NCBI GenBank assembly: GCA_964482235.1
Contig: CAYZWU010000008.1
Span: 101,320-165,319 of the forward strand
Length of the DNA stretch: 64,000 nt
Origin: CAYZWU01 sp964482235
Lineage (GTDB): Bacteria > Planctomycetota > B15-G4 > CAYZWU01
Direction: 5' to 3'
Positions 42,330 to 51,114 of the stretch are shown here, in pieces (the stretch's first letter is position 1; each line of letters begins with the position of its first letter). Both the position numbers and the translations under genes were made by a program. A model generated the notes under the pieces. It saw only the letters and a program-made list of their open reading frames with translations, searched no databases and was not told the origin of the DNA.

Positions 42330-44951
42330 CTACTTGGAGCCCGCCTTCTCGATCGCCTCGACGTATCCGCTGTGGAGGGCGGCCTCGCCGGTCCGCGCCT
42401 GCCCGGCATAGAGACCGGCCAGCATGCGGTGCGCCCTGAGGTTCTGCGGGTCGATGCGCAGCACTTCGCGGAAGGCGGCCTTGGCTTCTTCTTCCTGACC
42501 CTGCCGCATCAACAGCATCCCGAGGACCGTGTGGGCGTCTGCGTGGTCCGGCCCGAGCTGCGCGGCCCGGCGCGCATCCTCAATCTGCATCGCCGTGATT
42601 TTCGCCTTGTCCGGCCGGGCCGATCCCGCGGCGCGCCCCAGCCTGGCCAGCTCGGAATGAAGAACGGCCCGCCCCGGATCCGCGTCCAGCCCCTGCTCGA
42701 GGACCCGCCTCGCCTCCTCGATCCTGCCGAGCTTTTCCAGGGCTTTCGACAGGGCCCAGCGTGTTTCCGTGCGAGTCGGATCGGTCTCGATCGATTCCCT
42801 GAGCAGCGGCATCGCTTCGGCGGGGCGGCCGGAGTAGAGCAGCCCGGCTCCCTGCGAGGCACTGGCCGCCGCGCTGCCGTCGACGATCCAGAAGGCGGCA
42901 TAGGCATTGACGGCCCAGAGCCCCAGCGCCGCCCAGAGCACGAGGCGGATCGCACGTCCCCGGCGGGTCAGGATGTCGAATCCCCAGGCTCCGAGGGCGC
43001 AGAGCGTCAGGACGGCCGGGATCGCGTAGAACGCCTTGGCATGGGCGTAGCTCGGCACCTTGAGCGACATGAAGATCAGGGCGAAGCCGCATCCGCCGAG
43101 CAGGCCGAGAAGGAGGAACCAGTGTGCCGCCGGTCTGCGCACCAGGCGAATCAGCGCGGCCGCGGCGCCGATGACGATCAAAACCATGGGCAGCAGGGAC
43201 AGGAGAAGGCCGGCGGAGAGGAGCCCGTGGTTCCAGGGCGGCGGTCCGAGGGCCGAAGGCGGCCGGGCCACCGCGGCGCCGCCGCTGCAGAGCCCGTCGC
43301 CCCAGAGGGTGGAGTAGAGGCCGTCCCACATGCCGTTGAAGCCGGTGAAGAGCGGTTCGTTCAGCGATGCGCCGAAGCGCATGTAGTAGGCTGCCGTCTG
43401 GTATCCGTTGTCCTGCCACCATGTCAATCCGACGATGGGATCCCAGTTGCCCACGAGGGGCTTCCCGAAATGGAGCCACACGCGGACATAATGCCAGCCG
43501 CAGACAAGGAGGCATACGGCGACGGCAAGGCCCGTGGTCTTCAGCCATCCCATCAGGCCGAAGCGCCGGCGAACCGCCGCCGCGGCGGTCAGCACCGTCA
43601 CGATTGCGGCCACGGCAAGGAGGGCAGAGAACTTCGAGAGCATGGCCGCACCGAGGCAGGCTCCCAGTGCGGCGTGGATCCCGGGTGTTTCTCCCTTCTC
43701 CAGGAGAATCTTGAGACAGAGGTAGACCGATGCCGCGATGAAGGCGGCGGTGAAGGGCTCGTTGGTCACGTACTGGAAGAGGTAGAGGTGCATCGGCAGG
43801 AAGGCGGCCAGGATCAGGCCCGCGATCTGCCGCCCCGGGTGCTTGGCAAAGACCAGGCGCAGGCTGGCGAAGAGGAAGGCGAGAAGCGTCACGGCCGCGG
43901 CCAGGCCGATGAGGCGCAGGACGGTGAAGGCCGTGTCGTCCTCGACAGGGATGTCGCAGAGCTCGAGCGCCAGGAAGGAGACGATGTAGTAGAGAGGCGG
44001 CTGGAACATCTGCCAGCCGTCATCGGCAAGGGGGAGGGCGTCCCTGTTCTGGATGTAATGGATGTACTGCTGGTGCCCTCGGGCGTCGAAGCCCACGTAG
44101 CGATGCAGCTGGCCGTGGTTGTTCCAGAAGAGGACGATCCAGAGCAGGGCCACGACGGCCATGACGGCCAGGGCGGTTCGCCTGGAGAGGCCGCCCGGTT
44201 CTTCTCCATCCTGTCCGGCCGGACGCCGTTTCCGCCGGAGCGCCAGCCAGGCGGCAAGCACGGCGGCACCGGCAAAGAGGGCCAGGATCGGCCGGCAGCA
44301 TCCGACGGCCGATGCCGGGCTCTCCATCCCGTCGCCCGCGCCGATCTCGGGCCGCAGCGGCGGCGTCTCGGCCAGGCGTGCCGGGAGCTCCGTGGCCCCG
44401 GCCAGGCACGATGTCCAGTCCGGGCCGGAACCGATCGACCAGCCTTCTCCTTCGAGGAGCAGCCAGAGGGCGGGAGGGCCGGTGCTGTTGGCCACCGTTG
44501 CCTCTATCTCGTTGGCGCCCGCGCGGATCAGCCCGGTCACGTCGGCTTCCATGGTTTCTTTCCAGCCCTTTTCCCCTGAATCGGGAAAGACCACGGGTTT
44601 GCCGTTGAGCGAGATCTCGCCGTCGCGGAAGAAGCAGGCGCAAAGCCGGACCTGCTGCGCCGAGCCGTCCACGTCGAAGGAGCGGCGGAAAACCGTCCTC
44701 ATCGCCACGATCTTTCTTTCCGCCGCCGACCTGACCTGAGGGTAGACGATCCAGTCGGCTCCCTCGTTGCGGGAGAGGAAGGCCGTTTCGCTGCCGAGGG
44801 CGGCGTACCACCAGAGCAGGGCTGTCGCTGCGGCGGCACCGAGCACCAGGAGAAGTAGCGCCAGCCTGGATCGACGCCGCCGGCCGGGCGGCGAGTCAGC
44901 CGTCGATGGCGCTGGCGATTGTTTCGGCGACGGATCGGCTGTAGTTCGCAT
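42330..44951 (-). CDS. GT39-like membrane glycosyltransferase with N-terminal beta domain and C-terminal TPR repeats
   Basis: 873 aa from ATG 44949-44951 (GAGGG upstream); an ATG at 44988-44990 is possible. Order: one TM helix (about 30-52), an external beta-sandwich-like domain (about 60-200; FRRSFDVDGSAQQVRLCACF, ISLNGKPVVF) resembling sugar-binding N-domains of glycosidases, then about ten TM helices with the GT39 acidic pattern (YVGFDARGHQQYIHYI, MFQPPLYYIVSFLAL), then TPR repeats (about 700-860; SGRPAEAMPLLRESIETDP, AHTVLGMLLMRQGQEEEAKA). It should transfer a lipid-linked sugar outside the membrane. It overlaps the SGNH hydrolase gene by 56 bases, so the two are one operon. Confidence 0.8.
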   Translation of the reverse strand: MRTTADPSPKQSPAPSTADSPPGRRRRSRLALLLLVLGAAAATALLWWYAALGSETAFLSRNEGADWIVYPQVRSAAERKIVAMRTVFRRSFDVDGSAQQVRLCACFFRDGEISLNGKPVVFPDSGEKGWKETMEADVTGLIRAGANEIEATVANSTGPPALWLLLEGEGWSIGSGPDWTSCLAGATELPARLAETPPLRPEIGAGDGMESPASAVGCCRPILALFAGAAVLAAWLALRRKRRPAGQDGEEPGGLSRRTALAVMAVVALLWIVLFWNNHGQLHRYVGFDARGHQQYIHYIQNRDALPLADDGWQMFQPPLYYIVSFLALELCDIPVEDDTAFTVLRLIGLAAAVTLLAFLFASLRLVFAKHPGRQIAGLILAAFLPMHLYLFQYVTNEPFTAAFIAASVYLCLKILLEKGETPGIHAALGACLGAAMLSKFSALLAVAAIVTVLTAAAAVRRRFGLMGWLKTTGLAVAVCLLVCGWHYVRVWLHFGKPLVGNWDPIVGLTWWQDNGYQTAAYYMRFGASLNEPLFTGFNGMWDGLYSTLWGDGLCSGGAAVARPPSALGPPPWNHGLLSAGLLLSLLPMVLIVIGAAAALIRLVRRPAAHWFLLLGLLGGCGFALIFMSLKVPSYAHAKAFYAIPAVLTLCALGAWGFDILTRRGRAIRLVLWAALGLWAVNAYAAFWIVDGSAAASASQGAGLLYSGRPAEAMPLLRESIETDPTRTETRWALSKALEKLGRIEEARRVLEQGLDADPGRAVLHSELARLGRAAGSARPDKAKITAMQIEDARRAAQLGPDHADAHTVLGMLLMRQGQEEEAKAAFREVLRIDPQNLRAHRMLAGLYAGQARTGEAALHSGYVEAIEKAGSK

Positions 44952-46050
44952 TGGGATGGCGGTCCCTCGGGTGAAGATAAAGCTCCGCATCAGGCCTCGT
45001 CCGCAGAGCGGGGAGGCAGTCGATCACCTCTATCCGCATCGAGCCTGCCGTGGTCTCGATGTACCTGTGAACGCTTTCCAGGGGATATTCCCCGCTCAGG
45101 TCGTAGATCACGGGAAGGACGGCCAGGATGAAACGGCAGCCGGCATCGCGGGCCGCCTCGTCGATCGCCTTGATCAGCCTGGCTGTGGGCGCCCAGTTCC
45201 CTGGCTCGTGGATGCTCCTGTACCAGTCCAGTGTAGTGTCGGTTACGCGGCTGCTCTCGAAGAAGCCCGCAGCCAGGTCGTAGATCCTCGGTCCGCGGCG
45301 CTCCCGCATCCCGATGGTGAACCGCGTCTTCTCCTGCTCCACGTTGCTCCAGCCCGGATCGAGCATGGCGTGGACGTCCTTCTTTTCCGTTTCATCCTTG
45401 AGAGGATCGTTCAGGAAGTAGCTGTAGACCAGGATGTCGGGTTTGTAGTTGGCGAGGGTGTAGAGGGCGACCTTGTGGATCCGGTCGACATTGTCCGCAC
45501 CGTGGCCGCAGTTGAATACCTCCACCTTCCTGCCGGGCGTCGTCTCGCGAAGGATCTTCTCGAGCTGCCGCGGATAGCAGGTCTTTTCCGGCAGCCCGTG
45601 GCCGTAGGTGAAGCTGTCGCCGACGACCACGATCCTGAGATCGGCATCGCCGCGCGGTCCGAACTCGCGGTCCCTGAATCCATGGCTGTTGTAGGCCACC
45701 TCGACGGCGTAGGGCGTCTTTTCCCAGTGCCGGGAGAACTCTCCGTCCGGAAAGAACGGCTCGTACCGGGCGCGATCCTCCGGCTTCCGGAGATCGGCGT
45801 CGATTCCGCCGGTGGGGAGCGAGTCGAAGCAGGTCAGCTTGAATTTCCTTCCCTCGCGCGGACCGTAGAACTCCTGGAGGAACGGGCCGGTCCGGGGAAG
45901 ATCCATGATCCAGAGGATGCCCTCGGCCAGGAGAAGGGCAAGGAGAGAGCCGATCACCAGGGCGAGAAGCTTGAAACGCCAGCTGCGCCGGGGCGGCCCT
46001 GTCGGCTTCTCGGCCGCTGTCTGATGCGGCTTCCCGCTTGCGGTGCTCAT
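44896..46050 (-). CDS. Membrane-anchored SGNH/GDSL hydrolase
   Basis: 384 aa with one N-terminal TM helix (about 26-48). The SGNH core begins at VVVGDSFTYGHGLPEKTCYP (block I, catalytic Ser), includes NCGHGADNVDRI (block II Gly) and SYFLNDPLK (block III Asn), and ends with DRHPNANYSRSVAETI (block V Asp/His). The likely role is adding or removing acyl groups on an envelope polysaccharide or glycan. The overlap with the GT39/TPR gene supports a shared glycan pathway. Confidence 0.85.
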   Translation of the reverse strand: MSTASGKPHQTAAEKPTGPPRRSWRFKLLALVIGSLLALLLAEGILWIMDLPRTGPFLQEFYGPREGRKFKLTCFDSLPTGGIDADLRKPEDRARYEPFFPDGEFSRHWEKTPYAVEVAYNSHGFRDREFGPRGDADLRIVVVGDSFTYGHGLPEKTCYPRQLEKILRETTPGRKVEVFNCGHGADNVDRIHKVALYTLANYKPDILVYSYFLNDPLKDETEKKDVHAMLDPGWSNVEQEKTRFTIGMRERRGPRIYDLAAGFFESSRVTDTTLDWYRSIHEPGNWAPTARLIKAIDEAARDAGCRFILAVLPVIYDLSGEYPLESVHRYIETTAGSMRIEVIDCLPALRTRPDAELYLHPRDRHPNANYSRSVAETIASAIDG

Positions 46051-46250
46051 TTTTCCTGCCTTCCTTTACGCTGTTCTTTCAGGTTCTGCCGGGTCAACGA
46101 TTATCGTCCCGGGCTGCGGGTGTCAAGGCGGATTAGCTTTCACTCGCCGCGCAGCCGGAGAGCCGCTGCGAGATTACACTTCTGCTGGATGGCTCGATCG
46201 ACCGATAAAACGAAGGTTCAGGAGTGGCTTTCTCCCTGAGGAGCGCGGTT

Positions 46251-47462
46251 ATGGTCTATTCGATGAAGAGGAAGGATAACGGGCTGATCGCCTTCGGGCT
46301 CGGCGCCGTCTTCCTGTTGTTTTTGCTCCCGGCGTGCTCGACCGTTCCCGACGGAGGCGGTTCCGCCAAGACCGGTCTGCCCAGCGAGATCGTCACCTCG
46401 GGCGGGGGGGGCGAGGCCAGGGAATCCCTCGACCTCGACGAGGCGGTGGAGAGTCTGGCTTCCCAGATCGCGGCCAGCATGACGGCAAAGGGAAAGAAGA
46501 ACGTGGCGATCCTCGACTTCGTGTCGATCCGCAAGGAGCCCGCCGTTTTCGGCCAGTTCCTTTCCGAGGAGCTGATTTCCCGACTCTTTCTCACCGGGAA
46601 GTTCAAGGTGATCGAGAGACGGTTCCTCGACCAGGTGATGCAGGAGCAGGAGCTGACCGTTTCCGATTTTTTCGAGAGCCAGTCGGTCGGCGAGCTGGGC
46701 CGTCTTCTCGGTGTGGAGGCCGTGCTTCTGGGAACGTTCACCGATGTGGGAGGGGAGGTACGGGCCAACGGGAGGCTGATCTCCACGGAGAGCGGCGAGC
46801 TCTTCGCCGTGGCCATGGCCAGCATCGCGAAGGACGCAGGCGTGGCTGCCCTGCTGAGAGGCCAGGAAGAGGAGAGCAAGGGATCCGAGGGCGGCTCGGA
46901 GCCTGTTTCAGCCGGGCAGACCGAGGAGCAGACTGAGAAACGGCCGCGCGAGCAAACGGAACGGCCGATCGAGACGACGGTCAGACGGACCGTCCCGCCG
47001 GCCGGTGAAACGTATGCGCATAAGGTGAGGGTCATGAGCGAGAGCCTGGCCCCGAAGGCTCTGGAGGTCGCAAGGGATCTGCAGAAGGATCCCGGTTTCG
47101 CCGAGTACGCCTCTGCGCGCGACTGGGCTCTTGTCAGCCTCACCCTGTCGAGCACGGGAAGGCTCAAGAATCCGGGAAAGCTCAAGAACGGACGGCGCGG
47201 CGTCCGTGTCGAGCGGTCTCCTTCATGCGACGCCGGCCTGCCGGCCGCTCAGAGGGCGATCAAGCTGAATCCCAAGGACCCGGCAGCCCAGTTCGCCTGG
47301 GGATACGCCCTTTTTCTCAAGGGAAACGTCAAGGACGCCCGGCCGCAGCTCGAGAAAGCCCTCGACGCCGATGCCCGGATGGAGTCGGTTCCGATCGTCT
47401 TCAGGAAGGAAATCTTCGAGGCGGTACGGCGCATGGACGGAAAGCCGCCGCATCACAGGTGA
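46251..47462 (+). CDS. FlgO/CsgG-like lipoprotein with C-terminal TPR-like repeat
   Basis: 403 aa from ATG 46251, with GAGGAG upstream; the lipobox is LLPAC. Residues about 65-210 match the FlgO-type domain: VAILDFVSIRKEPAVFGQFLSEELISRLF, KFKVIERRFLDQVMQEQEL and LLGVEAVLLGTFTDVGG. This fold is used by outer-membrane-associated assembly or secretion lipoproteins. A charged Glu/Thr linker (about 215-260) and a TPR-like end (AIKLNPKDPAAQFAWGYALF) follow. No flagellar or curli genes are nearby, so the partner is unknown. Confidence 0.82.
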   Translation: MVYSMKRKDNGLIAFGLGAVFLLFLLPACSTVPDGGGSAKTGLPSEIVTSGGGGEARESLDLDEAVESLASQIAASMTAKGKKNVAILDFVSIRKEPAVFGQFLSEELISRLFLTGKFKVIERRFLDQVMQEQELTVSDFFESQSVGELGRLLGVEAVLLGTFTDVGGEVRANGRLISTESGELFAVAMASIAKDAGVAALLRGQEEESKGSEGGSEPVSAGQTEEQTEKRPREQTERPIETTVRRTVPPAGETYAHKVRVMSESLAPKALEVARDLQKDPGFAEYASARDWALVSLTLSSTGRLKNPGKLKNGRRGVRVERSPSCDAGLPAAQRAIKLNPKDPAAQFAWGYALFLKGNVKDARPQLEKALDADARMESVPIVFRKEIFEAVRRMDGKPPHHR

Positions 47463-47908
47463 TTGGCGGAGATGGATCGTAACCTATTAGAATAAAAGAG
47501 ATTTCGCCGGATTGCTCAAATGGGATGCGGATAAAAATCTCCATTAAAATGGAAATTCCTTTCCACTTACTTCGAAATATAGGTATTTTTCCTACCTCGT
47601 AATCCCATCGATCTAAGCGCGGAGTCCAGGTTTGTATCTTCGTCAGACCGGATACACATGAGGCGGGCCGAATGGGTCAAGGTGGCTCTGTCTCCCCGTT
47701 TTTGCGGGTAAAGGGATCGTAGGAACCTGGAAACCGTTTTGATTTTTTCTCTCCTTCCCTGCAGTTGATGCAGAGTTCCCCCCAAGGATAGATCCGAGCG
47801 CTCGACACCCGGCTGCCGCGTCCTGTGCGATGCAGTCAGGCGACGATCATTCAGGAGGACATCGTTTTCTAACCGTTCCATTGCATTTTCGACACAAGGA
47901 GAATCGAC
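47463..47908. other. AT-rich intergenic region, no gene seen
   Basis: 446 bases between two plus-strand genes. The first 130 bases are markedly AT-rich, with small hairpins (CCAT-TAAA-ATGG, AGGTA-TTTTTCC-TACCT). A 104-codon minus-strand frame has no binding site and no protein-like character. The promoter of the 47909 gene should be here. Confidence 0.4.
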
Positions 47909-48979
47909 ATGATCCCAAGCACGCCCGGCACCTCGGTGACCTTGTCTCGCAAGGTCTTTTCACTGACAGCCTTTCTCCTGGCCTTCTCTCTAAGTATTTC
48001 AACCGCTATCGCTGATGACGCTTCCTCTGTTCTGGAGCCGATCGTTCTGACCGGTTTGCTACCCGAGGATCCGCCGGCAGAGGAAAGCGAGCCGGCCGAT
48101 GGACCCTGCCTGCCGTTCATCACCATCGAAGGCTGCGGGGGACAGTTCTCGGTGATGACGGCCTACATCGTGAATCCGGCAAAGCCTGGAGAGCTTCTCG
48201 GAAAGCCGAGCGTTAACTTCATCCATGTGGATCTCAATCATGGCAAGCACCTCGATTCCTTCGCGATCACGCAGGCGATCGGCGACCGTCTCGAGCTGGG
48301 GTATGCCTTCAACACCCTCGACGCCGGGGATACCTACGAGGATATCAACGACCTGCTCGGGGGCATGGGACTTCCGAGAACTGTGAGCGGTCACTCGCAG
48401 CGGCTGCACATCTTCAATGCCCGCTACATGCTGATCAAGGAAGGCGGTTTCGATCAGGCCTGGATACCGGCCGTCACTGCCGGAGTTCATTACAAGATCA
48501 ACCAGGACATCGACGACCTGGGCGACGACTTCATTGCTGCCGGTCTGGGGGATTTTCTCGCCGATCAGATCCACGTGAAGGACGACTCCGGTTTCGACGT
48601 GACCATCACGGCCAGCAAGATGCTGACCTGCTTCCCGCGTCCCGTGATCCTGTCGGCCGGCGCCCGTTCCACCGAGGCGGCGCACGTAGGATTCTTCGGC
48701 TTCACGGACCGGAGAAAAATCGTGGGAGAGTTTGCTGCCTGCGTGCTTCTTTCGGACAAGCTGGGAGTGGGCGTTGAATACAGGATGAAACCGGACACCT
48801 TCGACATTCCCGCGGGAACCTCGGGCGTGCTTCTCGAAGAGGATGACTGGTGGACCCTCGAGGCCGGCTACCTCGTCAACAGCAATCTCAGCGTTTCACT
48901 GGGGTATGGACACTTCGGCCATCTCTTCACCCACACGGGTAACCGTGGATTCGGCGTGGCGGTCAAGTATGAGTTCTGA
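47909..48979 (+). CDS. DUF3034-like outer-membrane beta-barrel protein
   Basis: 356 aa with AAGGAG before ATG 47909 and a signal peptide (about 1-35). The mature part has alternating strand patterns, repeated Gly-aromatic ends, and closes with VAVKYEF, the aromatic terminal residue of barrel proteins. Segments such as FAITQAIGDRLELGYAFNTL and DKLGVGVEYRMKPDTF, followed by SLGYGHFG, resemble DUF3034 proteins of unknown function. It lies 50 bases upstream of the methyltransferase operon on the same strand and could share its transcript. Confidence 0.75.
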   Translation: MIPSTPGTSVTLSRKVFSLTAFLLAFSLSISTAIADDASSVLEPIVLTGLLPEDPPAEESEPADGPCLPFITIEGCGGQFSVMTAYIVNPAKPGELLGKPSVNFIHVDLNHGKHLDSFAITQAIGDRLELGYAFNTLDAGDTYEDINDLLGGMGLPRTVSGHSQRLHIFNARYMLIKEGGFDQAWIPAVTAGVHYKINQDIDDLGDDFIAAGLGDFLADQIHVKDDSGFDVTITASKMLTCFPRPVILSAGARSTEAAHVGFFGFTDRRKIVGEFAACVLLSDKLGVGVEYRMKPDTFDIPAGTSGVLLEEDDWWTLEAGYLVNSNLSVSLGYGHFGHLFTHTGNRGFGVAVKYEF

Positions 48980-49029
48980 CCCGCAGCTTCGAGGTGCACG
49001 ATAAACAAAAATAGGAAAGGTCAATAATC

Positions 49030-49833
49030 ATGAAAACGACGAGCAACATCAGCCTGGATAACGTGAAGGACGTCTACAACGGTCCCGAGGGCGACCTCTG
49101 GGAGCTGATCATGGGCGAGCAGATCCACATCGGCGGCTTCGCGTCGACGATGGATCTGGCGGAGAAGGCCGGTATCGGCGAAGGGATGAAGGGCGTGGAT
49201 TTCTGCTGCTGCAACGGAGCGGGCATGCGCTTCCTGGCCCGCTTCCGGAACGTGGCCTCCATGATGGGAGTCGATGCCACGGAAACGGTGGTGGAGCGCG
49301 GGCGGCATCGCTGCGAGGCCGAGGGCTTCGCGGGCAAGATCGCCTTCACCCTGGCCGACGTGTGCGAGTGCGGACTGCCTGACAATGAAGCCGACTTCTC
49401 CTGGGGCGAAGACGCCTGGTGCTACGTCGTGGACAAACAGAAGCTGATCACCGAGGCGGTCCGCGTCGTCCGTCCGGGCGGGACGGTCGCATTCACCGAC
49501 TGGATCGAGGGTCCTGCGGGCCTTTCGGACGCCGAGGCGGAAAGATTTCTTCAGTTCATGAAATTTCCCAATGTTCAGGATATAAAGGGATACAGCGATC
49601 TTCTGACCGGGAACGGCTGCGAGATCGTCCATGCAGAGGATACGAAGAGGTTCGCTCCCCACGTGGACCTCTACCTGAACATGCTGAACATGCAGCTCAC
49701 GTACGATGCCCTGAAGATCATCGGCTTCGATCTCGCCTTGATGGAAGGGATGGGAAAGGAGATGATGTTCATGCAGGAGCTGGCCCATGCCGGCAAGATC
49801 GCCCAGGGCCTGTTCGTGGCACGGAAAAAGTAA
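49030..49833 (+). CDS. Class I SAM-dependent methyltransferase
   Basis: 267 aa with AGGAAAGG upstream. The entry segment GEQIHIGGFASTMDLAEKAGI and motif I (GVDFCCCNGAGMRFLARF) belong to the glycine/sarcosine-type and UbiE-like methyltransferases, although the usual DLGCG is here DFCCC. Further motifs are VDATETVVERGRHR, DFSWGEDAWCYV and VVRPGGTVAFTDW. The C-terminal 90 residues are Met-rich and not shared with the common enzymes I know. It is the first gene of a five-gene operon, 21 bases ahead of the double-cubane-family reductase, so its product probably acts on the same substrate or cofactor. Confidence 0.88.
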   Translation: MKTTSNISLDNVKDVYNGPEGDLWELIMGEQIHIGGFASTMDLAEKAGIGEGMKGVDFCCCNGAGMRFLARFRNVASMMGVDATETVVERGRHRCEAEGFAGKIAFTLADVCECGLPDNEADFSWGEDAWCYVVDKQKLITEAVRVVRPGGTVAFTDWIEGPAGLSDAEAERFLQFMKFPNVQDIKGYSDLLTGNGCEIVHAEDTKRFAPHVDLYLNMLNMQLTYDALKIIGFDLALMEGMGKEMMFMQELAHAGKIAQGLFVARKK

Positions 49834-49854
49834 ACGTTTTTCAAGAGGTGATTG

Positions 49855-51114
49855 ATGGAAGGATGCAACAAGGGCAAGGAACCGCAGATCAATCCGACGG
49901 ATCCTTGTACGCCTCCGCAGGGTACGGCCTGAGCCTTTACGCCGCCCGCCTCCCGTGAGGAGAGCAGCCCGCTGGCGCGATTCGGAGCGATGATCGAGAA
50001 CAGTCTCGAGTTCGCCGGGAAACGGCGCGACGAGGGCGCTGCCATCGTGGGCATCATGTGCGAGTACACGCCCCGCGAGCTGATCCTGGCGGCAGGCGGC
50101 GTGCCCGTCTGTCTCTGCGGCGGCGACGCGGCAACCATTGCCGCGGCCGAGGAGCACCTTCCATCAAACCTCTGCCCTCTCATCAAGTCGACCTACGGCT
50201 ACCATGTGCAGAAGTCGAACCCTTTCATGGAGATGATGGACCTGATCGTGGCCGAGACCACGTGCGACGGGAAGAAGAAGATGTACGAGCTTCTTTCCGA
50301 ATCGCGTCCCGTCTACATCCTGGAACTCACCCAGAAGGAAGGCGACAGCGACGCTCTCGAGCACTGGGTCCTGGAGATGCGCAAGCTGAAGACCGAGATC
50401 GAGAATCGCCTGGGCAAGGAGATCAGCGACGAGAAGATCCGCGAGGCCATCGTCCTGATGAACCGCGAGAGATCGCTGAGGTGCAGGATCGCCGATCTGA
50501 TGAAAGAGGATGCCCCGCCTTTCACGGGCCGCGAGCTGCTCGATCTGAAGAGCATCATCTCCTGCATCCCTGCCGATCTCGACTGGTACGAGAAATCGAT
50601 CGACTTCTTCGCGAAGAGATCCCCGGCGCCCGATACGGCCTCGAAGGTCCGGGTGATGATGACCGGAGTTCCCGTTGTGCACGGAGCCGAAAGGGTAGTC
50701 GACATCATCGAGGACCACGGCGGCCTCGTCGTGGCGATGGAGAACTGCACCGGCCTGAAGCCGATCTTCGAGAACGTCGATCCCGATGCCGATGATCCGA
50801 TTCGCGCCCTCGCGGAGAAGTACTTCCGCCTGCCCTGCTCCGTGATGACGCGCAACGAGCGGCGTCTCGAGTTGCTGCGCACTTTGAGCTCCGAATACCG
50901 CCCCGACTGCGTCATCGAGCTGGTCTGGCAGACCTGCCTCACCTACGATGTGGAATCGTACAGGATACGGCGGCTCGCCGAAGAGGAGCTCGGCATCCCC
51001 TACCTCCGCATCGAGACGGATTATTCTCCGTCCGATTCGGCCCGCATCGCCGTGAGGGTGGAAGCCCTTTACGAAACAGTGCGCGGCGGCAGGAAGTTTC
51101 GCGAAGCCCGATGA
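49855..51114 (+). CDS. Double-cubane-cluster-family reductase (2-hydroxyacyl-CoA dehydratase fold), putative selenoprotein with in-frame TGA
   Basis: Read from ATG 49855, which has AAGAGGTG at ideal spacing, the chain runs 25 codons (C4, C18), meets TGA at 49930-49932, and continues in the same frame through AFTPPASREESSPLARFGAM into the classic core, 419 aa in all. The core (GIMCEYTPRELILAAG, NLCPLIKSTYGYHV, VAETTCDGKKKMYEL, VVAMENCTG) is that of the double-cubane cluster protein/YjiM group, which reduces small molecules with electrons from an ATP-driven activator. C69, C86, C88 and later Cys are candidate cluster ligands. A fallback start at ATG 49990 would drop the first 45 residues. A SECIS-like hairpin follows the TGA. 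The 3' end overlaps the next gene by ATGA. Confidence 0.75.
49948..49965 (+). promoter_or_regulatory. SECIS-like hairpin after the in-frame TGA
   Basis: GCCTCC (49948-49953) pairs with GGAG-A-GC (49959-49965, one bulged A), leaving the loop CGTGA. The loop begins 21 bases after the TGA and has GU at positions 2-3, as bacterial SECIS elements require for SelB. In GC-rich DNA short hairpins are common, so this is supportive, not proof. Confidence 0.5.

Noticed and set aside
47567..47881. 104-codon minus-strand ORF in the intergenic region
   Set aside because: No start signal or family resemblance, and it lies in the likely promoter region of the DUF3034-like gene.
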